DNA of 64,000 bases from Hansfordia pulvinata (lineage: Eukaryota > Ascomycota > Sordariomycetes > Xylariales). Of the stretch, positions 44,783-56,499 are shown in pieces. The position numbers were made by a program, and so were the translations under genes. The notes beneath the pieces were generated by a model. That model saw only the letters and a list, made by a program, of their open reading frames with translations, was not told where the DNA came from and did not search any database. The DNA is taken from the NCBI GenBank assembly GCA_006538405.1, contig BJKQ01000003.1, forward strand, positions 372,001-436,000, written 5' to 3'. Positions within the stretch are counted from its first letter, which is position 1; each line of letters begins with the position of its first letter.

Positions 44783-46794
44783 CACTTCCCCTCTATCTGC
44801 CCGAGAGTATTTTTTATTCTTTCGATTTCCGTCTTTTGTCTTCTGGTTTCTTTACACCACTGCGGACTTGTTATATACCCCCTTTTCCATCCGTTGGAAT
44901 CCTGACGCTTTTGATTTATATGTTTTGTCTTTCTAACACGAAGCGAGCGAATGGTTTTACACAAGTGGATGTCAACGTCAACGTCAACGTCAATGTCATG
45001 TTATTCTTATGTTGAAAAATTTTTTCAAGGCTCATCGCTGGGCAGGACACTTTGGGTACGAATACGGGAAACGCATCGGTTTGGAAGGCATCAGGCGGCG
45101 TTTATTTATGTGAGCGGGATACAACAAGATCCCGCATTCTGCATGTCTTTCTTCTTCTTTTTTTCTTCTTTCCTTTTTCACCTTCATGACGGTGAATACG
45201 TTCTATCAATGAACACATGCATGTATTTGGTTTGGTACGCCTTGGCCGAAGGGCACGTCGCGGGTCTTCCTGACTATTGGTGGCTTCATGTGAAAAAGGG
45301 ACAGGGAAAGAGCTTCAATCACGGCACGGGCTTGGAGTCGAGTCACTTGGCCTGCAAGGGCCGGGGACAGGGGGCCCACGACGTGACGGATCAAGAGGGA
45401 AAGCCAACGACACGAAGACGAAGCCACGCGGGTTCTATTTTTGGGCGGAGGAGTTCGAGCTGCGGGCCTTGGCTCTTTCATCGCCCCCCTCGAGCATGCG
45501 CGCACATGCACATGCCCGGGTGACAGAGCCTCTCCAGGGATGCCGATATGGGGATCAGCCATCAGCCCCGTGCCGTACGATCTGGCCAGGGGCGGGGCGG
45601 GCAGGGAGACCTCGAAAAACCCACACCCCTCGCCCGGATGGTTGTGCCCGGGGCCGCGGAGGCGAACAAAGAGCCCCGGGCCGGGCAGGGCCAGCGCGTT
45701 GGCCAACGAAGGCCGCGGGAAAGCGGAATGGGGGGGTTTTAGAAACGAGACCAAGATGAGAATCACCATGGGCCATGACCTGAACAACCCCGCCTTGCCG
45801 TCTCCAAGAAAGGAACACCTGCACCCTCAGTTGGGCATGCTTTCGTGACTAGATGCCTGTTTCTCTTTGGGTTCCCCGCTCTGAGATTTCGTTTCCGGCT
45901 TTGATGGGGCCTTGTCAAGTCACACTCAAATGGGATCGACGAACACCTGCCCTGTCGCTTTGTGCCGGCCCAACTCGAATACACTACCGGGTAACAAAGA
46001 GAGGTGGGAGATGACCCCCAAAAAAAACACTCAGCCCCGCCGAGAGTGGTCACGGGCGCAAAAGATGAAAGAAAATAACCTTTCGGTGGCGTTGGCCGCA
46101 GCCCGCAGCCCGAGAAGAAGAGAAAGAGGAAGGGGAAAAAAAAGAGCACCGCTCGAGTGGAGTAGAAGACGGGCGCGGACGGTCGGGTCCAGCCAGCAAC
46201 ACGGGCCCGGCATCTTCTTTTCCGCGCGACCGTTGAACTCGGCTCGCCCCTTGTCTGGGACTCGAAGGCCCCCTCCCTCCCTATGGACCCCCCCCCCCCC
46301 CCCCGTCCAGAGAGTCTCGCCGCCGTCCGCAGTCCGGGGCCTCCAACAACGGGGGCCCGGGGGCGCGGTAACGCCTCCAAGACGAGAGACAGGGCCAATC
46401 TGGTATGTTGGGAGTGGGACGTGGTGGTTAGACGGGCAGCGTCCGCCCGGGCGGGGGGAGAGGGGGGGGGGGGAAGGGGTTTGAATTAGTTACGATGCAA
46501 TGATTGCTCGTCCCTCGTGTAATAATGACAAAGCTCGGGTTCTTTTTTTTTTTTTACGTCTACGTCCTTTGTCTTTCTGGCTCACGTTTATTTTTATGAA
46601 CCATGCGATTCCGCAAAAGATCTTTGCAAAAGCGTCTTTCTCTCGCAGGCCAGGCCAGGCCAGGCCAGGTCAGGTCATGTCAGGTCAGATCGGGATTGAA
46701 ACGGGTCGACGGGCATCGCTTTGCTGGCTGGCTGGCTCTCCAACCGAAAATGGTGGCACATTCCAAACGCGGGAGCAACAACAACCGCTCGCGA

Positions 46795-46828
<34 letters not shown>

Positions 46829-48501
46829 AACCGCCCGCCCGCCCGCCTGCCTGCCCTACCGAACCTGACCTAACGAGTTAACCAACCCTCATTGCCCCCC
46901 TGCTCTGCCTTTGTTCGGTGGGGGTTCGCGCTCATGCCCCCCCTTGTCTCGTCCCGTTCCTTTTCCGCCCCGGGAACCCTCCGCCCGCCCGCTGGTGTGT
47001 ATGTGTGTGTGCGTGTGTAAATGTGTGTGTTGTTTTCCGCGCCGTCGCCCCCCTGCACGCTTGGTACGTTTACAGCACCACCACCACCACCACCGCGCTT
47101 CTCACACCGCGCTCCCGCCTGCGCTTACCGGCTTCAATGCGCCCGCCGCGGCCACGGTATTGAAGCGCCCCCCCTTCGATTTTTTCGAGAAAACGAAGCG
47201 GGCGCCCGTGGGATTAGGGGACAAGGCTGCGGGCTTTGCGCAGGGCTGGGCTTCCGCTCTGCGGGTGACTTTCTTTTCGTTTTTTTTTCTTCTTATCTCA
47301 CGTTCCCCTTGGCGATGCGACGGCGGGCGGCAGTCAGTTGCTATGAAGAGATACAAGTTGAGTTAGGTTAGGTTAGGTAAGGAGGTAGGTATTCTTAAGT
47401 TGACGACCGACCGGGGTTGTCTTTCCTCCCCCCCCTTACCAACTGTCGAGGCTCCTTGAAACTGCGCAGGGGAGGGTGTGCCCTTTGTCTATCCTATTTT
47501 CCTACTCCCAATTACTCTGCCCCCCTTCCCTGCTGTCTCCCCCGGCTATCTCCAAACCTGGGGTCGGCGGCCCAGGGAAGGGGGGGGGGGGGGGCTGTGA
47601 GTGAGCGAGCGTGTGTAAGTGTTCGAGTGCGGGCTTCCCGAAATAATCCATGTTGCTCGACCTTTGGTTACTTTCTACTTGGGTGCCGTCGAATAGCTTT
47701 TTCTTAAAAGAGAGAGAGAGAAACCCGTCTCCCTGCTGTGGAATGCGTGGCTCACCACTGGCGGCATCACCTGGTGATATAAGCAGCATTCCACCAGTAT
47801 TGTTTCCTCTCTTTTTGCGTGGGGACCCGCATCATCGCTCTTCTTTCTGCGTCCGTCTTGTGTCTGTCTGTCTGCCTGTCTTGTCTTGTCTATCTATCTG
47901 TCTGTCTGCCTCTCCGTGTCCAGCATATGATGCCATATATTCCTCATCAGCCTCGCCCGTAGCATCTGCCCTCTCCCCCCCACCGCCGCCCTACTTTCGG
48001 CCGACCTCTTGCATACCTGCTGTTGCCAGGCCACCCGGGCACACGGATTGTTTGTGTTGACTTTGGATGACATCTCTGCCTTCGGTGAAGACGAGCGCAG
48101 GCGATCCCGGGGAGGTCTCTCTTATTCAAACTTGAGAGCCTCGGAACAAGCCTCCCTCCTCTTTGCGTCTGCCGACTTAGCCCCCCCCCCCCCTCCTCTC
48201 TTGCTCTCTCCTCTTCCATCACCAAAGAACGCAGCACGTCTGCTTCTTTCTCTCTCTCTCTCTCTCTTTCTTCTTTTTTCCTTTCTCTCCGCTCTCGTTC
48301 ATCATCCGCTTTCATCTTTCCACCTCTCCTCCCCCTTCTCCAACCGAGACGCTTTTGCAAACCTCGCAGACGGAAACCAACCAACACCCACACCTCACAC
48401 ACACTGAGCCTGGGTTTCTTTTTTTTTTTTCCGTTGTGCTTTGCCATTGCCCAAGAAGGGGGCCTAACCCACCCTCTCCCCTTCAGCGGCAGGCCAACAA
48501 G
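44783..48501. other. Long intergenic region upstream of wetA
   Basis: About 3.7 kb with G/C homopolymers (46290-46304 C, 47580-47594 G), CCAGG repeats near 46645-46690, AAG runs and CT tracts (48250-48270). The last several hundred bases are pyrimidine-rich and probably transcribed as a long wetA leader. No frame is supported as a gene. Confidence 0.55.
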
Positions 48502-49122
48502 ATGGCTTTCACGGCAATGCACTACCCGATGGACAACAAAGACCAGGCCCAGTTTCCCCTCTACTGGCCCGACAACAACGAGCTGTCCATGGCCGGCGGG
48601 GACGCCTTCTTTGACCAGTTCATCACCTTTGACGCGGGCGACTCGTCGTCGTCGGCGGCGGCGGCCGTGGCTGCCCTAGGCGGCGGAGGCGGCGGCAGCA
48701 GCAGCGGGAGCGGGAGCAACGAGGACCTTCTCGCCGGGGGCGGCGGCGGCGCGCCGCCCAGCAGCCCGTCCATGGTCTTCGCCAACCTCCACGACCACTC
48801 GGCCAGCAGCTCCTCCGACAGCCAGGGCAGCCCCGAGCACCACGCGGGCCACTTCATGCACCACCTGCACGGCAGCTTCAACCACAACCAGGCCGTGGGC
48901 CCCGTCATCCTCACCCAGCCCTCCGCCGACGCCGCCGCCGTCCTCCTCGACCCGCTGACGGGCAACCCCGTCCTCAACCCCGGCGTTGGCGCCAACAACG
49001 CCGCCGTCTCGGACTCGGAGCTGCTGCGGATAGAGGGCATCTCGCTCAAGTCGCCGCGGTCCAACGTCACGGCGCCCTCGAGCCCGCCGCTCGAGGTGGA
49101 CGCCAACAGCAACAGCAGCAGC

Positions 49123-49154
<32 letters not shown>

Positions 49155-51029
49155 CCGCCCTCACTCGTCATCGACGAGCCCAAGCAAGCACAATCGCTTC
49201 GTCGAGACGGTGTACGCCACGTTCAAGCGCGCGACGGGCGGCGGCAGCAGCAAACAGGGCAGGCCGCGTCAGCGCCTCGACTTTCTGAACCTGGGCGGCG
49301 GAGGAGGCTCCGGCAACGGCCCGGAGATGCAGGACGTGGACCTGTCCGCGGGCATGGAGATCCCGCCGCACCACCACCATCCCCACCACCAGCACGACAT
49401 GCCCAACATCCCCACCGCCATCAAGCCAGAGCCGTTCGACCACCACGTCGTCGGCGGCGGAGGTGGAGGCACCTTCCCCCCTCCCCGCCCCTGACGGGGA
49501 CCATCCCCAACACGGCGTCCCAGCCGGGCTCCATGGGCTTTGTGAGCGGGCACCTCGACGACCCGTTCGGCGACGGCGGCGCCATGGCCGTCGACCCCGT
49601 CAAGGGCCACCAGCAACAGCAGCAGCACACCCCGAGCTTCACGCCCGCCATGATGGCCGACGGTGGCAGCAACAAGGCCCAGTGGCCCGCCGAGGGCTTC
49701 CTGGACGACCGCAAGGCGTCCGTGGGCTCGTGGAGCAACGCCAGCAACGGCAACGGCAACAGCAACGGCAACGGTACCGGCGCCGCTGGCCCCTCCTACC
49801 ACCAGCCCCAGCACCAGAACCCCCAGCACCTTCACCCGCAGCAGCAACAGCAGCATCCGGGAGCGCCCACCGGCTGGTGGGATCCCGCGGTCGGCGGCCA
49901 CTTGCTGGACAACCAGGCTAGCGGCTCGCACAACGCGGGCATCAGCCTGGCGGCGGCGCAGGCGCAGGCGCAGGCGCAGGCGGCAGCTCACATGAGCGGG
50001 GCTCCGGCCGTCCAGCACCCGGGCGTCGTAGCCCACCAACACCCTCAAGCCCACGCTCACGCCCAGGCTGTTCAGTACCATCAACAGCAGCAGCAACAAC
50101 AGCAGCAACAAGGCGAGTATGCCTTCGGCAACGGGGCAGCCAGTAGCGTGGACGGCCTCTCGGGCCTGATGATCCACATGCCGCAGCCGCGCCAGCCGCA
50201 AGCCGCCGTCCTGGCCGACGGCCCCGCCCCGCCGCCGTCGCCGCCCCTGGCCCCGAACCGAACGGCTTCCCCGTCACCCCCTCCTCGCACCACCTATACA
50301 CGCCCCAACAGCAGCAGCAGCAGCAGCACTTCGGCGGGCCGCCGCCACCTTCGCACCTGGCGACCCCGCAGCATCCGCACACGGAGCACGGAAGGCGGCC
50401 CAAGCCCCGGGCCCCGTCCTCGGGCGCGCGGCACCATCACCACCAGCAGCACCCGCACCCGGGGAGCATGACGTCGCCGCGCAAGTCGAGCAGCAGCATG
50501 ATGATGTCGCGCCGCCGGAGCCGCCCGGCGCTGCGTGAGGAGGGCTCGACGTCGCCCACCCCGACGCAGCAGCAGCAGCAGCCACACCCGCAGCGGCCCC
50601 GCGCGTCATCCATCTCCGTCCGCAAGCGCCGCTCTTTCCAGCACGCCCAGGCACAGCAGACGCAGCACGCGGGCGCCGCGGCCCCAGGTGGCAGCCTGTC
50701 GACCCCCGTGACGCCAACGACCGGCAGCTTCGGGCCTGGGCTGGCCGCCTTGGGGTGACGCCGGGCGGGTCGGCTTTGGCGGCGGGTTCGGCGAGGAAGA
50801 TGGCGGCGGCGGCGGCGGTGGTGGTGGCGGAGGGATCAGCTTCGTCAACTTCACACCCGGCGACAAGAACATGCTGATGACGGGCGTGGCGCCGTCCGGC
50901 TCGAGCAAGACCAAGGCGCGGCGGGAGAAAGAGGCCCTGGAGCGGCGGCGGCGGCTCAGCGAGGCGGCCATGAAAGCCGTGCGCGCCGCTGGCGGCGACA
51001 TCAACCAGTTCTACGGCGACTATGACTAG
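48502..51029 (+). CDS. wetA: WetA-type conidiation regulator, frame broken at C/G runs
   Basis: Regulator of spore maturation in the BrlA-AbaA-WetA cascade; nuclear. The start (AACAAGATGGC) opens MAFTAMHYPMDNKDQ. Family landmarks: acidic DAFFDQFITFDAG, ELLRIEGISLKSPRS, RFVETVYATFKRA, IPTAIKPEPFD, and the C-terminal signature SFVNFTPGDKNMLMTGVAPS followed by SKTKARREKEALERRRRLSE. These sit in successive frames. Single bases appear missing at the C run 49477-49482 and the C run 50251-50254; between about 50752 and 50771 either two are missing or one is extra. The corrected length would be about 843 residues, long for the family because of poly-Asn (49119-49155), poly-Gln and Gly/His stretches. 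All breaks lie in homopolymers, so I read this as an intact gene with sequence errors. Confidence 0.8.
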
Positions 51030-51713
51030 TCGGCGCGCAGTGCGGACCGGCCCCCTGCGGACGAATTCCCTCGGTTCGCGCGACATTGCCACGCGACGAA
51101 GGGGAATAGAGCGGCTGGACGCTTGGTGGCGTTGGTGTTAGGGCCTGCGCTGATCGATGCTCGCCCTCGGACTGTCATGTTCTGTTTTCTTTTGTTCTCC
51201 TTCGCTCCCTTCTCGCCTCAAGAGGTGGGAGCTGGCGACTTGGGACCGAAAAAGGGCGATTCATTGGGAGCCTTCTGGGGAGTCATTGCTTTTGTTTAAA
51301 TTGCGAAGTTCGGAAGGACCCGAAGTAATGATGATGGGTGTATACGGTCGAGTTGATGTTCCCTCCCCCGTTTCACACCGGGCGTCTGCTGCCCACTTAC
51401 AACTCGGGCTCGCGCTGATTTTTCTGGGAAACCCCCAGCTCTTTCTTTCATGTATCTCGGTCTTTTGGGTTTCCTATGTCGCAGCTCTGTATCAATTTGT
51501 TTTCATTTCGAGTCTGTAAGAAAGCCAATGCAGACTCTTAGACAGATGAGTCAGGGGTTGGGTAGATGGACGGACGGATCAACAGAAGGACGGACAGCAC
51601 AATTAGCAACAGGGTGGCTTGTTCTAACACAACCACTGGGGACCACGCTTCCCAAGGCTTTAGTTGTAACAACAGAACACAATGATATTCTTACTAAAGG
51701 CCACTGACCAACA
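51030..51713. other. Intergenic region between convergent genes
   Basis: Contains the 3' sequence of wetA and the 3' flank of the DUF218 gene. No gene is seen. Confidence 0.6.
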
Positions 51714-52570
51714 TTATTCCGAGGCGAATGGCTCGCTCCCCGATGGCCCTTGATCGGGGCCCACCGAGGACCAAGGCTGGTCTTCATCGGGCAAGAGATA
51801 CTCTTCAACGGGGTCGCTCTCCTGGAGCCAGGTGCGAATTCCGCTGTTGATTCTGTCGGGCTCATTATCGAACAGGGTCTGTGGAATAGACCAGGGGTTT
51901 CGCCGTCTGCGTTTCACGCTCAAGGGTTCCGCAGTTCCGTAGGGATCATTCGTCCACTTGGCAACGGCTTCTGCCACCCCGCGAGAGTCTTTGGCGCCTT
52001 CCGGGTCCTCTTCTGGCCGCACGGGGTACGTAACGCGCTGCAGTGGGTATCCGATGGCGCGACAGTGTAGTTCCAGGAACCTTTGACGCTTGAAAGCATG
52101 GCTGACGATGGTCAGGCGGGCGGGCCAGGAAGCGTACTGGCGCCAGAAGAGCGCCAGAGACTGCACAACGTTGGAGTACGAGTCCAAAGCTCGCTCCTCG
52201 CACAAGATTCGAGATGGGTCGTGAGATGGAGGAAGAATGCCAAAGTATCCGTTGGCGGCAGCAAGGTTGGCGTAGCTTCTGGCCTCTGATAGCTCGGTCT
52301 CCTTCCGCGTCGGGCCTCTGGACGGGTGGCGGGTGTATCAGAACAGTCACACCCAACAGATTACCCGCATGTGACTTACCCAGAGAACGCCAGGACGGCT
52401 TTCTGGTCAGCGGACAAGGCTCTGAGGCCGGTCTTGATGTGCTCGATGAAGAAAGGTGTCTCTCCCAGTTGGAACGGGGCAATGAGCCACTCTGCTTCGT
52501 CTAGGCCTTGCTGTGGGCCGCCGGTCCAAATGCCGTGGCAACACACCACGATGAGATGATCGGGCGGCAT
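51714..52570 (-). CDS. DUF218 domain protein
   Basis: Two exons, 52570-52380 and 52317-51714, joined over a 62-bp intron (donor GTAAGT, acceptor CCAG), 264 residues. It begins [15 protein letters not shown]. The DUF218 core is recognisable: [28 protein letters not shown] with [20 protein letters not shown] across the splice, and [17 protein letters not shown]. The conserved serine/glycine and acidic residues at the exon junction suggest a nucleotide- or phosphate-related pocket, but the biochemical role of fungal members is not established. There is no signal peptide. It lies 175 bp downstream of FOL3 on the same strand. Confidence 0.85.
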
Positions 52571-52745
52571 GTTGGCGTCGATGTGTATTGCAGGGTCTCA
52601 GGTGGGATCCGGCCCATGGAGCAGCTGGAATGTGGGTGGGACATTGGCACTTGGACGTTCCCCAGGTGAGGCGGGGCGCACAGCTCTTTGCTGCATAACC
52701 CCGATTGCCGAATGCCCGCTGCGACTGGAGTCTCAGAGAGAGAGC

Positions 52746-53974
52746 TCACATGCCGTCGCTATAAGTTCGCAAGAGCCGGAGGACGTCCGACACGAGATAG
52801 AGGCTGCCGGCGATGACGAGCGGGCCCCCGGCCGCGGTACCGGCGGCCAGCATCAATGCCGACTGCACGGAGCCCTGGGCGGTGTACCGGCGGGTGGCTT
52901 CAATGTTGCATTCGCCAGCGAGGTTGAGAATGTCCTCGGCCTTCATGGGCTTGACCCAAGGCATGCCGTCGACGGGACCGAACTCGACTGCAATGACCGA
53001 GTCTCCCTCGCGCAGGAGCAGCTTGAGAATCTCGGTCATGTCCTTGCCCTCGGATGCGGCAAGGACCCATGTGACAGGCCGGCCGTGGAGGCGGAGGTGC
53101 TTGTCTGCGTACGCGGCAAGGACCGCCGCAGCCTGGGGGTTGTGGGCGCCATCCAGCAGGACGGGATTCTCTCTGCCTGTCAGGGGCTGGATGTGGAGAG
53201 ACTGCAGCCTGCCGGGCCAGACCATGTCCCTGACGGCGCGTGCGAGGTCGGGGACAGAAGCAGTGCTGTGCGGCACTGAGGCTCTGAAGGCCTGGTGCGC
53301 ACAGGCCAGGTTCTGCGCTGGTGAGGCTCCAACTGAGATCCCAGCTCGGCCACGAGGTCGTCGGCGTCGGGCTCGGTGAGCTGCAGGGGGGCTCCTATTT
53401 GGTGTGCGTGCTCCCGGATGGCGTCCAGAACGGGGGAGGCGTTGGTCGAGTCGACGATGCAGGGCACTCCGGGGCGCATGATGCCGGCCTTGTGCAAGGC
53501 GATGGCGCCGAGCGTGTCGCCGAGAAAGGACTGGTGATCGAGGCCGATCTTGGAGATGACGGTGGCGGCCTTGCGGGAGAGGGTGTTTGTGGCATCAAGC
53601 TTGCCGCCCAGGCCGACCTCGACAACGCCAAACTCGACCTTCTGGGCCTCGAAAATGTCAAAGGCAGTGGCGGTGAGCAGCTCAAACTCGGTGGCGCCCA
53701 GCTTGTCGGCGGCGTCTCTGCGCTTGACAAGGTCCTCGTGGTGGCGGAAGACGGGCTCGTCGACGGCGGCGTCGTCGAGGGTGATGCAGTCCCAGCGGTC
53801 GACGAGGTGGGGAGAAGTGAAGCGGGCGCAGGACAGGCGGTTGGCGCGCAGCATGGCCGTCAGATAGGCGCAGACGGAGCCTTTGCCGTTGGTGCCGGCG
53901 ACGTGGATGGCCTTCCACGACTGGGGCGTGTGCCGCAAGAGGGCCGAGACGCGGGCGAGGCCCAGGTCGATCAT
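52746..53974 (-). CDS. FOL3: Dihydrofolate synthase, one frame break
   Basis: Adds glutamate to dihydropteroate (ATP-dependent) in folate synthesis; Mur ligase/FPGS family. I chose the ATG at 53974 (MIDLGLARVSALL); an in-frame ATG 63 codons upstream (54163) would add an Arg-rich stretch that could be a targeting peptide. Visible: P-loop HVAGTNGKGSVCAYLTAML, FTSPHLVDRWDCIT, the Mg-binding segment VGLGGKLDATNT, ISKIGLDHQSFLGDT and, in the second part, LLDGAHNPQAA. The frame shifts by one missing base between about 53313 and 53327, after SQLEP and before QNLACAHQAF. Both halves are well conserved and together give about 409 residues, close to yeast Fol3, so a sequence error is likelier than decay. 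Confidence 0.88.
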
Positions 53975-55025
53975 GGTGATGTCTGGGGAGCCTGTGGGGG
54001 GGCGGGGTGGCTTCTTGAGCAATGCCGTGGTGGCACGCCAGCTGGGAAGAGGTTTGGAGCCGGGGTTGAGTACGAGTATCACGATGGCCGGTACTGGAGT
54101 TGAGCTGCCCAGACGCGTTGCGAGACGCGTGGCGATGCTTGTCGTTGGTGAGGCCGGGCACACTGAGTACCTTAGGTAGGTATGTACCTAATGGAGCACC
54201 AGTGAGAGACGCAGTGGAAGTTGGTGGGTTCGTCCGGGGTGGAAGTCACTAAATGGAGGAGGGTTTAGTGGTTGATGTGTCGCTGTGGGGCTGGGTTAGG
54301 TGAGGCCACCCCCGAGTCCAAAGCTGCTGCGGGCCATTTGATGCTATGGATGGATGTACCTTAGATACATCCTAATTTCCAAAACATCGAGACGACCGAA
54401 TGGAACGCCGATGAGGTGCCTGGTAGATACTCGGTTCCGTTCACCGAATCAACGAATGGACTGGTTCATCAGATCAAAATCCATTGCGATGTATGTCTTC
54501 TATGGCTTCTCAACCTTTTTCAGGCCAATAAGTCCACGAAGTTGCTTACAGAGAGGCACGACCCCTCACCCCATCAAGAAAAAAGTAAAAACCCTCGTCC
54601 TTAATGGACGAGCAATGCCACGAGCATTCCTGGAGTTGCTCCCCCATGATAGAGGCTCTTCTCTCCCTGATACAGCCCCAGTTGATTTCCCCCTCCTTGA
54701 GTTTCACACCGGCGCAGTGACCCCTCAGATCTCGGGGAAAGGCTCGGTCTGCCACGAGCTGTTCCTCGCCATATCCAGATTATGAACGCAAAACCCCGTT
54801 CACAGAACGCCGTACGAGGGCAGAGACTCCTCGCTGTAGTGCGGCGGGTCGTTGTCGTTCTCGCGCGTGCCGTTGCACCGATCATCCCGTGCCTGCTGTT
54901 GCTGCCGTCTCTTGTCCCTGCGTTTTTGCTGTTGTTGCTGAAGTCTCTTCTACTACTACTGCTGCTGCTAGCATCGATTTCTCTCGCGACCCAGCTGCTA
55001 CTGTTGTTGCTGTGAGACGTGTTGC
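53975..55025. other. Upstream region of FOL3, no gene recognised
   Basis: Includes the possible N-terminal extension of FOL3 (to 54163), a GGTA run at 54174-54187 and one TACGAGTA (54071-54078). The CTG/TTG-rich tract at 54890-55015 gives long but low-complexity frames that I do not support. Confidence 0.5.
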
Positions 55026-55691
55026 TTATTCGTGAGAATCGGGCCGAGGGCCCCGTTCGCCCGTCGGCCCGTTCGCCCCTATCCACCCCCCCTTCCACGA
55101 CTCGGAGATGTCGCTCGGGAAAGTCACCTGAGCCGGGGGGCAGAAGTATGGGCGCTTGTAGGCATCTTGATCAATGTAGACCAGCATCTGGCCATGTGGA
55201 AAGGTTCCGTAGTGAGACAGGGGAAGCACCGGCTCGCGGTTACGTGCCTTCCTGGAGCCCGGCTCGCAGAACATACAGGCGACGCAGGCCAGCGCCGCGA
55301 TTGTCAGGACGGCGGCCAGCGCCCAGAACAGGACGATGGCCAGCGCGTAGAGGGCGGCGCCGGCCTCCGAGGCGACGGCACCCGCGATGTCCACGACGGC
55401 CGTGCCGATCCCGTTGAGGAAGTGGCCGACGGCGTGGAGGAAGCCCGCGATCGAGCTGCCCAGCGCGGACAGCGCGCTGCCGACGGCCGAGGCGGCGGCG
55501 CCCGCGAAGTCGGCGATGGGCGTGCCGATCCCGTGGAAGAAGCCGCCGATCGAGTTGGCGAGGCCAGGCAGGAAGCCCGAGATGGCCGACGAGATGGTGT
55601 GGGCAACGTTGCCAAGGGCTTGGCCGATGGAGCGGAAGACGGCGGCGATCAGCTCGCCCAGCTCGGCCGGGAGCTCCTCAAGTGTCGACAT
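55026..55691 (-). CDS. Membrane protein with internal amphipathic duplication, unknown function
   Basis: Single exon, 221 residues from the ATG at 55691 (MSTLEELPAELGELIAAVFR); an in-frame ATG 13 codons upstream is less likely. Residues about 45-125 contain two related copies of a Gly/Ala-rich unit, GIGTPIADFAGAAASAVGSA and GIGTAVVDIAGAVASEAGAA, each preceded by a GF(F/L)H segment. A transmembrane helix follows (LYALAIVLFWALAAVLTIAA) and a Cys cluster (CVACMFC). The C-terminal 75 residues are hydrophilic with Pro and Tyr. The duplicated part may form amphipathic helices lying on a membrane. No known family. Confidence 0.65.
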   Translation of the reverse strand: MSTLEELPAELGELIAAVFRSIGQALGNVAHTISSAISGFLPGLANSIGGFFHGIGTPIADFAGAAASAVGSALSALGSSIAGFLHAVGHFLNGIGTAVVDIAGAVASEAGAALYALAIVLFWALAAVLTIAALACVACMFCEPGSRKARNREPVLPLSHYGTFPHGQMLVYIDQDAYKRPYFCPPAQVTFPSDISESWKGGWIGANGPTGERGPRPDSHE

Positions 55692-56499
55692 TATGATGAC
55701 GATGATGATGCTCGCTCTCGCGAACGCCAAAGGCCTGTCGGTGATGAGCGCTCAGGAGACACGGTTGGTCGAGAGTGAGTTGGGGATAAGGAGAGGGGGT
55801 GATGGAGGGGCGAGATGGACAGGTAGGTGGATGGATGCACATGCAAACAGGACGTCCAGGACTGAGAGCGGTCCATCCGATAGAGCCTGAGCATTGAATG
55901 CGCTGTGCAACAACCCGTGTTGAGGCCAATCCGCGTGCCGGGCCCAGGCAACGCCCCAATACGCCCAACAACCAACCAAGGCTGGGCGCCGTGTTCATGG
56001 ACGAACGACAGGATGATATATTGGCATATTGCAGGGGCTGGTTATGGCATTGCATTTCGAAAGGCGACATCCAGCATGTGCTTGTTTGCTTCTCGGTACA
56101 TTGGATTGGAAAGGCTTGTATTGCTTGCTCGCGTCTATAGCTTGGGAAATGTAGCTCTCTGCACCGATGTTACGACCCACGCCATGTCTACTCTCCCGAT
56201 CTGTCCTGAGTTTCCCTTCCCTCCTCCTCCTCCTCTGCAAGCAATCATATTGTCGTCTGGAAGCATGTAGCAAATTCTGAGTGGCCACCTTCTCCTATCT
56301 GAAAGCATACAAAGCGTTAGCGAGCAAGACTCTTGTCTAGAGAAGGATGAGGGAGACACGTACAGTTCTTCAGATAGTGGGCAAGCTGCTCGAGGGCAGA
56401 CACAGTCCGGGAAGGTTTTCTGATTGTCGTAGCTCGCTTAGCTGAGGTATCCTCGGGGCGGTGCAGCGCGTCAACTGATTTTTCAACGTCCAGTTTGTC
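55692..56499. other. Intergenic region, no gene recognised
   Basis: Promoter side of the upstream membrane-protein gene and 3' flank of the next one. No frame has domain support. Confidence 0.55.

Noticed and set aside
47355..47385. Interstitial telomere-like TTAGG repeats
   Set aside because: Only three degenerate units of TTAGG, not the fungal TTAGGG; more like the GGTA runs found elsewhere.
54782..55015. Leu/Val-rich open frame that could be a membrane peptide
   Set aside because: Produced by a CTG/TTG trinucleotide tract, with no homologue-like features.
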